A stretch of 40,661 nucleotides of DNA from Deinococcales bacterium (GCA_025352125.1 JANXTZ010000082.1:1-40661); one strand, 5' to 3'; counted from the first letter of the stretch, positions 1 to 8,120 are shown. Program-made: numbers and translations. Notes: generated by a model not told the origin, from the letters alone.

Positions 1-87
1 TGTTAAAAATGTTTCGGGCTTCGGAGTTCATAGGAACGCGATCAAACGCGGAATCCGAAGCTCAGTTCAAGTCTGAGTGTCCCTCAA
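1..87. other. left edge upstream of the BTAD regulator
   Basis: No gene can be supported here. The frame of the downstream regulator has stops at 4-6 and 31-33, so that gene cannot extend to the window edge in its own frame. Another frame is open from the edge to a TGA at 93-95 and could be the tail of an upstream gene, but its translation resembles nothing I recognise. An 8-base inverted repeat, GCTTCGGA at 18-25 and TCCGAAGC at 54-61, lies in the spacer. Confidence 0.3.
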
Positions 88-1746
88 GTGCATGATTATG
101 CGTTTAGGACTGTGTTTTGGATAACTGCAAGAAATGAGTTAAGCGAAATATTACAACCTAGATTTTTAAGATTAAAAGCACTTTTAGAAATTTCACTTAA
201 TAATCCAGAAAATGCCATCAAATTAATTGAATTGGCTATTAAATTTTCTTATGAAAATAATAATCTTTTAGAAGTTGCAAAATCTTTATCCGTAATTGCA
301 AATACATATTCAGATATTGGATTTTGGAATAAAGCAGAATACACAATTAAAAACGCTCTAGAGATAATTGAAAGTCTTAATTCTCCACAAAGCATGGTAG
401 TGATACTAAATAATTTATCATTCTTTAAGCTTCAATTAGGAAAGCTAATTGAAGCTGAGAATCTTATCGAAATCGCAAAAAAAATCTGCACTCAAAACGA
501 GATTTTTGAAACTCTATCTTCAATTTATCAAACGGAAAGTAGTTTTTTTAGATTTCAATTTAAAATTGAAAAATCTAAAGACAGTATTGAAGAATCAATT
601 AAAATTTCCAATAAATTTAAATTATACCAAATTTCGATAATTAATGATTTACATCTATTAGAAATTAACCTTATTCAAGGTAAATTTGAAGAATGCCACG
701 TAAGGCTTAAAGATTTAGAGTTTAGATCAAGGCAAAATTTTTCGATAATTCCAAGGGTTGATTTTCATAAGGCACAACTGGCTTTTTTTGAAAAAGATTA
801 TGAATCGGCAGACCAACTCTTTGCTGCTGTTGAAAGCTCAAAAACACGCTACTTGCAAATAGCCCGCGCTCGAGTGTATCGCTTAGAATGTGCAAGAAAG
901 TTAAATAAAAACGTTAAAGAACGTGAGGCAGCCCTTGAGGAAACACTCGCTCGGTGCGGACATCAAGTTTTGCAATGGGATGCACCAATTTTTGAAATGT
1001 TACAAGAAAACCCAAGCCAGCCCCCGAAGAACCTTGAAACACAAACTCCAAACCAGGCTTTAAAACTCGAGATTAGCAGTTTGGGCAATAGAATTGTTCG
1101 GATCAATGAACAAACCGTTAAAATACCCCTTTCCAAGTCATTTGAACTGCTGGTTTGGTTGGCACTGCATGGCGCAAGCCGCCGTGAAACCATGATCGAT
1201 GCCCTTTGGGACGGCGCAAACGACCCTCGACACGGGGAGTATTTTAAAGTTGCCATGAAACGCTTGCGAAGTGCTTTGGCAGAACATTGTCCTGAAGAAT
1301 TCAACCCAATTAAGCTTGAGGGCAGTCAATATCAAATTAACCCTGCTTTTGAAGTTCATTTTGACTTGAAAGAATTAAAAATTGCCATCTCGAGTACCGA
1401 TCTGCCAATAATGGAAGCTGGTTTGCGCCAATATCAAGGCAGTTTTATGCCTGGTTTGGACACAACCTGGATTGATACCGAACGCAATCATGCGCTCGAA
1501 GAGGCACTGAATTTGGCTTTAAGAATTGGTAAGAATCATTACGAACCTCAAGGCGCTGCCTTGGCATTCGAGGCGGCAATACGGTTTGATCCATTGTGCG
1601 AAGAGGCATATGTTCAATTGATTGGTGCGTTAAAGGCATCAGAGCAACCTGAAGCCGCCGCTCGAGCCTACCGCATGTATTCTCGAATGATGCGTGAAGA
1701 ACTTGGACTCGAACCAGAAATGGTATTGGATGGATTCCCCAAGTGA
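88..1746 (+). CDS. AfsR/SARP-like BTAD transcriptional regulator with TPR region
   Basis: The predicted protein has 552 residues. Residues 1 to about 300 are helical TPR-like repeats. Residues about 327-415 look like a winged-helix DNA-binding domain (KIPLSKSFELLVWLALHG, then EYFKVAMKRLRSAL). Residues about 425-550 form a bacterial transcriptional activation domain ending RMMREELGLEP, which is typical of SARP/AfsR regulators. Related regulators often carry an N-terminal AAA+ ATPase before the TPRs. None is present, and in-frame stops at 4 and 31 exclude it, so this is either a short form or a 5'-truncated gene. The start at 88 is GTG with no good ribosome site, so the N-terminus is uncertain. 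Codon use in about the first 770 bases is strongly AT-rich and free of CTCGAG, then changes to the style of the rest of the window. Its targets may be the small genes just downstream (inference). Confidence 0.75.
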   Translation: MHDYAFRTVFWITARNELSEILQPRFLRLKALLEISLNNPENAIKLIELAIKFSYENNNLLEVAKSLSVIANTYSDIGFWNKAEYTIKNALEIIESLNSPQSMVVILNNLSFFKLQLGKLIEAENLIEIAKKICTQNEIFETLSSIYQTESSFFRFQFKIEKSKDSIEESIKISNKFKLYQISIINDLHLLEINLIQGKFEECHVRLKDLEFRSRQNFSIIPRVDFHKAQLAFFEKDYESADQLFAAVESSKTRYLQIARARVYRLECARKLNKNVKEREAALEETLARCGHQVLQWDAPIFEMLQENPSQPPKNLETQTPNQALKLEISSLGNRIVRINEQTVKIPLSKSFELLVWLALHGASRRETMIDALWDGANDPRHGEYFKVAMKRLRSALAEHCPEEFNPIKLEGSQYQINPAFEVHFDLKELKIAISSTDLPIMEAGLRQYQGSFMPGLDTTWIDTERNHALEEALNLALRIGKNHYEPQGAALAFEAAIRFDPLCEEAYVQLIGALKASEQPEAAARAYRMYSRMMREELGLEPEMVLDGFPK

Positions 1747-1817
1747 TTTCCCCGCTTATTCCCCCATGCTAACTATTGTGATACCAGAGCCGAAGCTCGA
1801 GAGGAACGGTGTATCCA

Positions 1818-1994
1818 ATGAAAACAAAAAAATGGTTACTGATAATTGGTTTGGGTTTGATCGGTATGTTCAATTTTGCGTATGCCGACGGAGGTAATCC
1901 CATTCAAAAATGTGTGCCAACTCCAACTCCACATAGTGCGCCACCACCAAACCCACCAATTCCAAACGCACCAATATTGCAAAATCTGCCATGA
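1818..1994 (+). CDS. small exported proline-rich peptide, unknown function
   Basis: A 58-residue peptide with a clear signal sequence (MKTKKWLLIIGLGLIGMFNF, cleavage probably after AYA). The short mature part has one cysteine and is rich in proline (PTPTPH, PPPNPPIP). I chose the ATG at 1818 because a GAGAGGAA ribosome site lies at 1798-1805; an in-frame GTG at 1809 is too close to that site. The stop overlaps the next start as ATGA at 1991-1994. No family is recognised. It could be a signalling or structural peptide, or a marker for the regulator before it (inference). Confidence 0.6.
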   Translation: MKTKKWLLIIGLGLIGMFNFAYADGGNPIQKCVPTPTPHSAPPPNPPIPNAPILQNLP

Positions 1995-2299
1995 CCATTC
2001 GACAAAAAATCTGGTTGGATCGCATGGTCGCCCTCGAGCAAAACCTGGACGAGATTCAAAACCAAATTGAACAAATTCGCATTTCAGAATTTTGGACGCT
2101 CGAGGATGCACAACACGCTGTTCAAGCCATTCAAGCCATTCGGCGGCAGTGGTTACGCGCCGCCGCCAACCGTGAAGCTTTAAGCAAGTTACGCACGCTC
2201 GTACCACCGAATCTGCTTTCAAAACCAACCGCTTTTCGGGTGTACTTAAATACCATTGAACACTGGATGAACGAACTCGAGGAAGGAGAAAACACATGA
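1991..2299 (+). CDS. small coiled-coil protein, unknown function
   Basis: A 102-residue, largely helical and soluble protein with a heptad-like stretch near residues 12-50 (ALEQNLDEIQNQIEQIR and onward), so it probably dimerises. It has no signal peptide or membrane segment. It overlaps the exported peptide before it by ATGA at 1991-1994 and the DCC-family gene after it by ATGA at 2296-2299, so all three are probably translated from one message. I do not recognise the family. CTCGAG occurs within the gene, matching local composition, unlike the front of the regulator upstream. Confidence 0.65.
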   Translation: MTIRQKIWLDRMVALEQNLDEIQNQIEQIRISEFWTLEDAQHAVQAIQAIRRQWLRAAANREALSKLRTLVPPNLLSKPTAFRVYLNTIEHWMNELEEGENT

Positions 2300-2724
2300 C
2301 AAGTCAAGCCTTGCTGGTTTTTGATGGGTACTGCGGTTTTTGCACCCGCGCCGTCGAAACCATATCGCGTTTGGATCGGCATCAGCGGCTCGAGGTTCGG
2401 GCTTGGCAGCGACCCAACACCCTTGAACGCGCTAATTTAACCCGTGAAGATGTTAAAACTGCCGCATGGTTAATTTACAACGGGCGGCAGTACCGTGGTG
2501 CTGCCGCGATTAATGCCGCCATTGGTTTGGCTCTTGGCAATCCACTCTTTTTTGGATTTTACAAAATTCCTGGTATTCAACAACTGCAAGATTTCGCGTA
2601 CAGCTTCATTGCCAATAATCGCTCGAGTTTACGTGGGGTCAGGGCTTTTTGTAAGCGTCCAGATTCGGATTGTGAAGTGGTTGCGACTTCTTGCAAGATC
2701 GGCTTGCAGCATACTAAACTTTAA
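2296..2724 (+). CDS. DCC-family (DUF393) thiol-disulfide oxidoreductase-like protein
   Basis: A 142-residue protein beginning with the family hallmark DGYCGFC at residues 10-16 (DxxCxxC), followed by a helix (SRLDRHQRL) and the AWQRP segment usual for DUF393. The two cysteines resemble a thioredoxin-type redox pair, but the physiological substrates of the family are not established. The length is normal for the family. It is translationally coupled to the coiled-coil gene upstream (ATGA overlap). The family often sits with small membrane proteins, which fits the neighbour at 2745. Confidence 0.85.
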   Translation: MTSQALLVFDGYCGFCTRAVETISRLDRHQRLEVRAWQRPNTLERANLTREDVKTAAWLIYNGRQYRGAAAINAAIGLALGNPLFFGFYKIPGIQQLQDFAYSFIANNRSSLRGVRAFCKRPDSDCEVVATSCKIGLQHTKL

Positions 2725-2744
2725 GTATCAAAAGGAGTGATCTT

Positions 2745-2927
2745 ATGAAAATTATTCGCATCGTATTAATAGTGGTTATCGCAGCGTTGAGCATCTGGAG
2801 CATTTGGTGGAATTCGACAGAGCGTCTCATTTTATTGGCTGGAATCTTTGTTTTTGTTGGTATCTTGAAGCCGATTCTCAGCCCAGCAAAAAAAGACCCC
2901 AATAACGAGGTTCAACATAAAGTTTGA
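2745..2927 (+). CDS. small two-helix membrane protein
   Basis: A 60-residue protein with two probable membrane helices (residues about 4-22 and 28-46) and a short charged tail. A strong ribosome site, AAAGGAGTGAT, lies 5-6 bases before the ATG. It follows the DCC gene by 20 bases and is probably in the same transcript. No family is recognised. A weak inverted repeat (GGTTCAA at 2909-2915, TTGAACC at 2924-2930) overlaps its stop codon and might attenuate readthrough. Confidence 0.65.
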   Translation: MKIIRIVLIVVIAALSIWSIWWNSTERLILLAGIFVFVGILKPILSPAKKDPNNEVQHKV

Positions 2928-2975
2928 ACCTTGTCGGGTTTGGGTTGGAATCCTCGTTCATAAGGGGTAAATTCC

Positions 2976-3233
2976 ATGAAATCGAATCTTGTTTTTAAAC
3001 TCGTTGTTCTTCTGAGCGCTTTTGTTGTTCTGCAAAAAGGCACTCAACCTGTTTCCGCCATCTCAGTCGTCTCGAGCCATACGTCACCACTGGGTACATC
3101 AACTGTAGAAAAATGGATTATAGGTACACCTTCGCCTTGTTTGTTCGGTGGTTGCCAAGTGTTGTACATTCAAGCTGCAAGTCAGCAAACTGTTTTTACA
3201 ATTGGGTCTATTGTGGCTTTTGGTGGGAAATAG
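2976..3233 (+). CDS. small exported protein, unknown function
   Basis: An 85-residue protein with an N-terminal signal sequence (about residues 1-28, ending PVSA) and a mature part of about 57 residues, rich in Ser, Thr and Val, with two cysteines (PSPCLFGGCQ) that could form a disulfide outside the cell. An AAGGGGTAA ribosome site precedes the ATG. It is the last gene of the rightward set and converges on the pullulanase gene. No family is recognised. Confidence 0.6.
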   Translation: MKSNLVFKLVVLLSAFVVLQKGTQPVSAISVVSSHTSPLGTSTVEKWIIGTPSPCLFGGCQVLYIQAASQQTVFTIGSIVAFGGK

Positions 3234-3257
3234 ATTAAATTGCGTAAGCGCGAAATC

Positions 3258-3292
3258 AAAAACGACCTCGAGTTTTAAAACTCGAGGTCGTT
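3258..3292 (-). terminator. terminator of the pullulanase gene built on a 32-base perfect palindrome
   Basis: Bases 3261-3292 are a perfect palindrome: a stem AACGACCTCGAG, centre TTTTAAAA and the exact complement. On the minus strand it starts 14 bases after the pullulanase stop codon and runs into a T tract (TTTTTGATTT), as in a rho-independent terminator. On the plus strand there is no T tract, but the stem could still stop the convergent small-gene transcript. Both arms contain CTCGAG. Confidence 0.75.
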
Positions 3293-3305
3293 GTGTTATC
3301 AAAAT

Positions 3306-6300
3306 TTACTTTTGAACCAGCACGTAACTCGAGAGTGGCTCGAGTTTCAAATTCCCTGCAACACTTCCAAGCGGCGTCAATCCTGCTTTCGTGCCGTCGG
3401 CGTGCAGCGTCCAATTCCCTGCGGGCAATTGCATGTTGTCTGTTTGGGTACTGCCGTGGAACACCACCAAAATCTTTTTCGCACCCTCGAGCGTGAAGCC
3501 AACCGTGGCAACGGGCAGGCTAGCGTCGGGCAAGAATTTCAGGGTTTTCTTGACTGCATCGGCGCTCGAGAGTCTGAACGCTGGGAAGGCTTTGCGAATG
3601 GCGATCAAGCCTTTGATGTAGTTGTAAGAACTGTTGAACTTGGCTGCCCTTGTCCAATCATATTTGTTGACCGCATCGCCAGCGTTGTAGCTGTTGTTGT
3701 TGCCGCCTTTGTTGCGTCCAATTTCGACGCCACCCTCGAGGAACGGAACACCTTGCGCCAACAAGACCATCGCGGCGGCAAGGTTCGCGGATTTGATGCG
3801 CTGATCGGCGCTCGGCGTGACTTTCTCGAGTTTGTCCCAGAGCGCCAGATTGTCGTGCGCCGAAACGTAATTGATGCTCTCAATGGGTTGGTCGCTGAAG
3901 TCTGAAATGTTCGAGTCGTAAGCGACAGAACCAACGATGCCTTTTTTCAGGCTGGTGGTGCTGGTGATCGCACCATTGATAAAGCCTGGTTTGCTGCCGT
4001 CCAGATCGCCGCGCAGGGCGTTGCGGTAATTGTCGTTAAAGACTGCGAAATTCATGCCGCGCTGACTTCCCTTGCCAAAGCGCAGCGGTCCACCGCCCGT
4101 CCAGGGTTCGCCGTACAAGACCACATCGGCACGTAATTTGTGCAACTCGAGCGTCAGGTTTTCGACGGTGGATTTGCTGAACATGCCGATCAGATCAAAC
4201 CGAAAACCGTCAATGCCGTACTCGAGCATCCAGTATTTGAGGCTGTCTCGAATGTACTTGCGCACCATTGGGCGCTCGTCATGAAGCGCATTGCCCACGC
4301 CGGATTCGTTCAGAACTTGTCCCTCATCGTTGGTGCGGAAGTAATAATAGGGCACGGTTTGCCAGAAGGCGCTGTCCTCGCCCCTGGCGGGAACGCTGTG
4401 GTTGTAAACCACGTCCATCACGGCACGTAAACCTGCCTTGTGCAGGGCGGCAATCATGGTTTTGACCTCCAAAATGGCAAGGGCGGGTTGGCTTGGATTG
4501 GTGCTGTACTGACCCTCTGGCACGTTGAACAGGTTGGTTTCGTAACCCCAGTTGTAAACGCCGTTATTTGCAGGGTTGATCTTCTGAAACGGCATTAAAT
4601 GGATGTCGGTCACACCAAGGTCGCGCAAATAATCAAGTCCTGTTTTCTGGCTCGAGTTTGGCACGGTTGTTCCCGTTTGAGCGATTCCCAGGTATTTGCC
4701 GCGCAGGGCGGGTTTCACGCCGCTCGAGGGGTCAATCGTGAAGTCCCTAATGTGCATTTCGTAGAGGATGGATTCGGTCATTGGGCGGCTCGAGCTTTTT
4801 GGGCGTGTGAAATTGGCGGGGTTGGTTTTGCTTAAATCCACGACCATGCTGCGTTTGCCATCCACGCTGGCGGCGTAAGAGTTGATATCGGCGGTGACCC
4901 TGGTTTCATTGTATGACTTGAAGCGGTACTGATAGAAGTGACCATTGAGATCGCCGCTCACATTGGCACTCCAAACGCCGTGTTGGTCGCGTTTCATGTC
5001 AATAATCTGGTCGGGTCCGCTGGTCGCATCGTCAAAAATGAACAATTCGGCGCTCGAGCTGACCGGGCTCCAGACTTTGAAGCTGGTGGCGGTTTTGGCG
5101 TAACGACTGCCGAGGTCTTCACCTGAATAATTGTATTGCTTGTCGTCGAGTGCTTCGCGGACATAGACCGTGCGGGCGTAGTCGTCGGCAATTTTTAACT
5201 CAATAAATTTGCCCAGATCATCAATGCCAAGTGGTTTCTCGAGCTTGATGGCGAGCACCTGAACTGGTCCGCTTGACGCGGCGGCAATCGGTTTTTCTCG
5301 GGGCGCTACGCTGGCGGGTGCTTGAATTTCTTTGGGATTGTTGATGCTGTCACGCACGGTTTTTTTGTTGAAATCGACGACAAATTTAACGATTGTGCCG
5401 TCTTTCGGGATACTGAGCGCAATGTTGCTGCCACCAGGGGCGAAATCTGCGCCGTAATTTTCGGTCCAGTTGCCACCTTTGGCAACCTTGTACTCAAAAT
5501 CTCCTTTGGGGAATGCTGCCACAAATTCAAACACGCCGCTCGAGATTTCAGACATGCGGGTGATGTCACCGTTGGGATTCCAGTCCGTGCCGCCCAGAGC
5601 GGCTTGAATGCTGCCTGGAAGCACCACTTTGGTTGGGTCAACCAAATCGGTGCTGACGACAACGGGCGCACCGCCAGCCTCGAGTTTAGAGATTTTTAAA
5701 GGCTTGCCGTTGATGGTTAGATTAACGTTGCCCTCGAGTGATTTGAGGTCGCTGGCTTTGGGCAGCCATGCCCGAATCGTGTCGGCACTGTCCAAAAAGG
5801 CGGGTTCGCCGCGTGGCGGGGCGGCTTTGGCTTGGTAGGCATCGGCGGCGGCGCGTGAAACTTCAAATTCTTTGCGACCCTGGAAGACCCAAATCTCTGC
5901 AATGCCAGAGGCAGGAACAGTCACAAAACGGTCTGAGTCGCCGTCTTTGGCTTCCCAGTTGCCTTTGCGAACAATAAAGCCAAACTCGCTGTGCTTGCCT
6001 GGAATGTCGATGGTGACGGTCTTGCCAAAGTCGTCACTGCCAGTCAATTCGTAGGCTTTGCCGTCTGTCGCTTTTGGTTTTGAAGCCCAAGCCCAGACGT
6101 TCCAGCCGTCAAAATCGGCTCGAGGGCGTTTGTAATGCAAGACCAACCGTGTGTTTCCGTCTGGTACGGCTTGAGCGACGGCGACGGGCGCAGCTCGAGT
6201 GGGCACGGTTTCGGGGGCGGTTACAAGGTCTGGGTTATTCACACTGTCCATAATCGATTTCTTAAGGTATTCAAACACAAATTTCACAATTTGTTTGTCG

Positions 6301-6611
6301 GCTGTGACCACAAGTGAAATGTTTGCGCCGCCCTTTTCACCTTTTTTACCGTAATTCTCGTCCCAGGTGCCGTTGATGGCGACTTTGTACTCGTAAGTAC
6401 CCTTGGAAAAGGCGGCAACAAATTCGTAATGGTCGGGCGTCGTCTCCTCCATTTTGCTGACATCACCGGCTGGGTCCCAGGCTTTTGCGCCCAGGGCTTC
6501 TTGAATGGTGCCTGCCAACCGAACCACACGACTGGCTTGCGCGTGTCCAATTGGGCGAATCGACAGTAGGGCGAGACAAATCAAGCTTAATGCCAGCAAA
6601 AAACGCTTCAT
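3306..6611 (-). CDS. pulA: secreted type I pullulanase (GH13_14)
   Basis: A debranching enzyme that hydrolyses alpha-1,6 links of pullulan and branched glucans outside the cytoplasm. The 1101 residues read: signal peptide 1-24; an X25/SusE-like module 28-127; a CBM41 starch-binding module about 153-250 (LVLHYKRPRADFDGW); a second X25/SusE-like module about 328-427, clearly homologous to the first (WDENYG against WTENYG); an N-terminal CBM48-like domain about 500-600; then the GH13 barrel. Visible motifs are YNWGY 686-690, DVVYNH 733-738, GFRFDLIG with nucleophile D806, LYGEPW with acid/base E835, and VSAHD with D920. The C-terminal beta domain is complete. AGGAGG precedes the ATG. A LacI/cre-type operator sits 23 bases upstream, so glucose or maltodextrin control is likely. 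It stands alone as a transcription unit, with no transporter nearby. Confidence 0.95.
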   Translation of the reverse strand: MKRFLLALSLICLALLSIRPIGHAQASRVVRLAGTIQEALGAKAWDPAGDVSKMEETTPDHYEFVAAFSKGTYEYKVAINGTWDENYGKKGEKGGANISLVVTADKQIVKFVFEYLKKSIMDSVNNPDLVTAPETVPTRAAPVAVAQAVPDGNTRLVLHYKRPRADFDGWNVWAWASKPKATDGKAYELTGSDDFGKTVTIDIPGKHSEFGFIVRKGNWEAKDGDSDRFVTVPASGIAEIWVFQGRKEFEVSRAAADAYQAKAAPPRGEPAFLDSADTIRAWLPKASDLKSLEGNVNLTINGKPLKISKLEAGGAPVVVSTDLVDPTKVVLPGSIQAALGGTDWNPNGDITRMSEISSGVFEFVAAFPKGDFEYKVAKGGNWTENYGADFAPGGSNIALSIPKDGTIVKFVVDFNKKTVRDSINNPKEIQAPASVAPREKPIAAASSGPVQVLAIKLEKPLGIDDLGKFIELKIADDYARTVYVREALDDKQYNYSGEDLGSRYAKTATSFKVWSPVSSSAELFIFDDATSGPDQIIDMKRDQHGVWSANVSGDLNGHFYQYRFKSYNETRVTADINSYAASVDGKRSMVVDLSKTNPANFTRPKSSSRPMTESILYEMHIRDFTIDPSSGVKPALRGKYLGIAQTGTTVPNSSQKTGLDYLRDLGVTDIHLMPFQKINPANNGVYNWGYETNLFNVPEGQYSTNPSQPALAILEVKTMIAALHKAGLRAVMDVVYNHSVPARGEDSAFWQTVPYYYFRTNDEGQVLNESGVGNALHDERPMVRKYIRDSLKYWMLEYGIDGFRFDLIGMFSKSTVENLTLELHKLRADVVLYGEPWTGGGPLRFGKGSQRGMNFAVFNDNYRNALRGDLDGSKPGFINGAITSTTSLKKGIVGSVAYDSNISDFSDQPIESINYVSAHDNLALWDKLEKVTPSADQRIKSANLAAAMVLLAQGVPFLEGGVEIGRNKGGNNNSYNAGDAVNKYDWTRAAKFNSSYNYIKGLIAIRKAFPAFRLSSADAVKKTLKFLPDASLPVATVGFTLEGAKKILVVFHGSTQTDNMQLPAGNWTLHADGTKAGLTPLGSVAGNLKLEPLSSYVLVQK

Positions 6612-6633
6612 AAAACCTCCTCGAGATTAAAAC

Positions 6634-6647
6634 TGGAATCGCTTCCA
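6634..6647 (-). promoter_or_regulatory. LacI-family (cre-like) operator upstream of pulA
   Basis: TGGAATCGCTTCCA matches the LacI/CcpA-family consensus TGNAANCGNTTNCA at every fixed base. It lies just before the pulA ribosome site, where a bound repressor would block initiation or early elongation. The match and position are direct observations; a maltose or glucose-responsive LacI-family repressor acting here is inference. No such regulator gene is in the window. Confidence 0.65.
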
Positions 6648-6734
6648 ATGGATTGGGGCTGCACCAAAAAGTGTACCCGATTCTCGAGAAAGATGCAGCG
6701 TCTTGTGGTGCAAATGCGCCTGAAATTGAAATGC

Positions 6735-6768
6735 AAACTCGAGGTGCAAAAGCTCGCACCTCGAGTTT
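6735..6768 (-). terminator. terminator after the oxidoreductase gene
   Basis: Thirteen-base perfect arms, AAACTCGAGGTGC (6735-6747) and GCACCTCGAGTTT (6756-6768), enclose an 8-base loop. On the minus strand the hairpin begins 12 bases after the stop at 6780 and ends in TTT followed by GCATTT, a weak T tract. CTCGAG is in both arms. Confidence 0.65.
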
Positions 6769-6779
6769 AAGTTGTGGTT

Positions 6780-7421
6780 TCATTTATTGAGCATTTGAAA
6801 GGCGTGATTGGATTTTGTCCAACCCGAGTTGAAACCAACCGTAATCCAGATCATGGCGAGCGGCTCGATCAAACGGCTTTTGGCAATATCTCCAAGGTCA
6901 ACCACGCCCCAACCAACACCCTCGAGAAAAGCTTGCACGGTTTTTTTGGCGTCTTGGTTGTTGCCGGCAATGAACATGTCGGGTTCACCGCCAGTGTAGG
7001 TTTTTGGGTTGAGCATGGCGGGGGCAGTGATAATGTTGAGGGCTTTGACAACAAACGAATCGGGCAACCAAGCCTGCACCTGTTCGCCAGCCGAGGTGTT
7101 AAAACCAATTGCCAGGGCGGGTTGACCGCTCGAGAAATCCAGAGGGTTGGTGATGTCAACCACGATTTTGCCTGCCAGATTTTGCGGGTCGGCAAGTGCA
7201 ATGGCGTTTTGCGTGCCGTCCCAGTGCGTGGCGAGCAGGACCATTTCGCCGAATTTGGCGGCGGCGGCGTTGCTGGCAAGTTTGACAGTCGGGTTTAGGC
7301 TCGAGAATTCGCTGAGTTTGCTGGTGTCTCGAGTGCCAAGCGTGACGTTGTGTCCGTGTTTGATCAGGTCTTGGGCGAGTTGTTGTCCGACGGCTCCACT
7401 GCCAATAATTCCGATGTTCAT
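6780..7421 (-). CDS. NAD(P)-binding F420-reductase-like oxidoreductase
   Basis: A 213-residue Rossmann-fold protein of the group annotated as NADPH-dependent F420 reductase or NADP oxidoreductase, coenzyme F420-dependent. The dinucleotide site GSGAVGQQLA is at residues 7-16; GTRD near 29-32 suggests NADP. The body (VVDITNPLDF, then NTSAGEQVQAWLP, then ALNII) matches the family. Many bacterial members lie in genomes without F420, so the real substrate is unknown. AAGGAG precedes the ATG. It is divergent from a TetR gene, with two copies of a TetR-type operator between them, so it is probably the regulated target, perhaps induced by a small xenobiotic or aldehyde (inference). Confidence 0.8.
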   Translation of the reverse strand: MNIGIIGSGAVGQQLAQDLIKHGHNVTLGTRDTSKLSEFSSLNPTVKLASNAAAAKFGEMVLLATHWDGTQNAIALADPQNLAGKIVVDITNPLDFSSGQPALAIGFNTSAGEQVQAWLPDSFVVKALNIITAPAMLNPKTYTGGEPDMFIAGNNQDAKKTVQAFLEGVGWGVVDLGDIAKSRLIEPLAMIWITVGFNSGWTKSNHAFQMLNK

Positions 7422-7480
7422 GGTCTGCTCCTTGGTCTTGGCTCGGGTGTCTCTCGAGCTGGCAGCAGAATAAACTAGGG

Positions 7481-7496
7481 TAGACAGGTCTGTATG
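7481..7496. promoter_or_regulatory. TetR-type operator, distal copy
   Basis: TAGACAGGTCTGTATG keeps the left half and most of the right half of the stronger site at 7515-7530. It lies nearer the oxidoreductase gene, 60 bases before its start. The two sites are 34 bases centre to centre, about three helical turns, which would allow cooperative binding or separate control of the two promoters. Confidence 0.6.
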
Positions 7497-7514
7497 TTTT
7501 CTAAAATACCAAAA

Positions 7515-7530
7515 TAGACAGGTCTGTCTA
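7515..7530. promoter_or_regulatory. TetR-type operator, proximal copy
   Basis: TAGACAGGTCTGTCTA has perfect 7-base inverted arms (TAGACAG and CTGTCTA) around a GT centre, the form and length of known TetR-family operators. It ends 13 bases before the TetR start codon, suggesting autoregulation. Confidence 0.7.
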
Positions 7531-7543
7531 TAGAATAGGATTT

Positions 7544-8116
7544 ATGGAAGCCATCATTACCCTCAAGCCCAGAATGCGCATCCTCGAGACTGCCACCAGA
7601 CTTTTTTACGCGGGCGGTTACAGGGCTGTCGGGGTTGATCGCCTGATTGCAGAGTCCGGCGTTGCCAAAATGACGTTTTACAAACACTTCCCCAGCAAAG
7701 ACGACCTGATTGCGGCTTATTTGGAGCAGTCGAGCCAGAACTTCTGGAACTGGATCGAGAACATCACCCAAGATCAACCCGACCCACGCTTGCAACTCGA
7801 GCAAATTTTTGCCGCCGTTGCAAACCGTTCAATCCAACCCGCCTGCCTGGGCTGTGCCTTCATGGCTGCCGCCCTCGAGTTCCCAGATTTGCAGCATCAG
7901 GCGCACAAGGTCGCGCTGGAGTACAAAAAAGATGTTCTCGCCAAACTGACCGAACTTTCAACTGCCAGTCAGGCTCGAGAACCCGAAGTCATGGGCGCGG
8001 CGCTGATGCTGCTGATGGACGGCGCGTGGAGTGCCGCCAGAATGTTTGGACCAGACAACCATGCCAGGCACGTGCTGGCAGCCGCTCGAGCCTTGATTGC
8101 GGCGCAAGTTGATTAA
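7544..8116 (+). CDS. TetR-family transcriptional regulator
   Basis: A 190-residue protein. The N-terminal helix-turn-helix spans about residues 9-57 (ILETATRLFYAGGYRAVGVD, then AESGVAKMTFYKHFPSKDDL), the classical TetR arrangement. The helical C-terminal ligand domain contains CLGCAF near residues 105-110, seen in regulators of small oxidoreductase operons. AGGA lies just before the ATG. It most likely represses itself and the divergent oxidoreductase at 6780-7421 through the two TAGACAGGTCTG sites. The inducer is unknown. It converges with the next gene, leaving only 4 bases between the stop codons. Confidence 0.92.
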   Translation: MEAIITLKPRMRILETATRLFYAGGYRAVGVDRLIAESGVAKMTFYKHFPSKDDLIAAYLEQSSQNFWNWIENITQDQPDPRLQLEQIFAAVANRSIQPACLGCAFMAAALEFPDLQHQAHKVALEYKKDVLAKLTELSTASQAREPEVMGAALMLLMDGAWSAARMFGPDNHARHVLAAARALIAAQVD

Positions 8117-8120
8117 AGCT

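Noticed and set aside
2909..2930. Hairpin GGTTCAA/TTGAACC as a terminator
   Set aside because: The stem is short, overlaps a stop codon and has no T tract, so it is not listed as a terminator.
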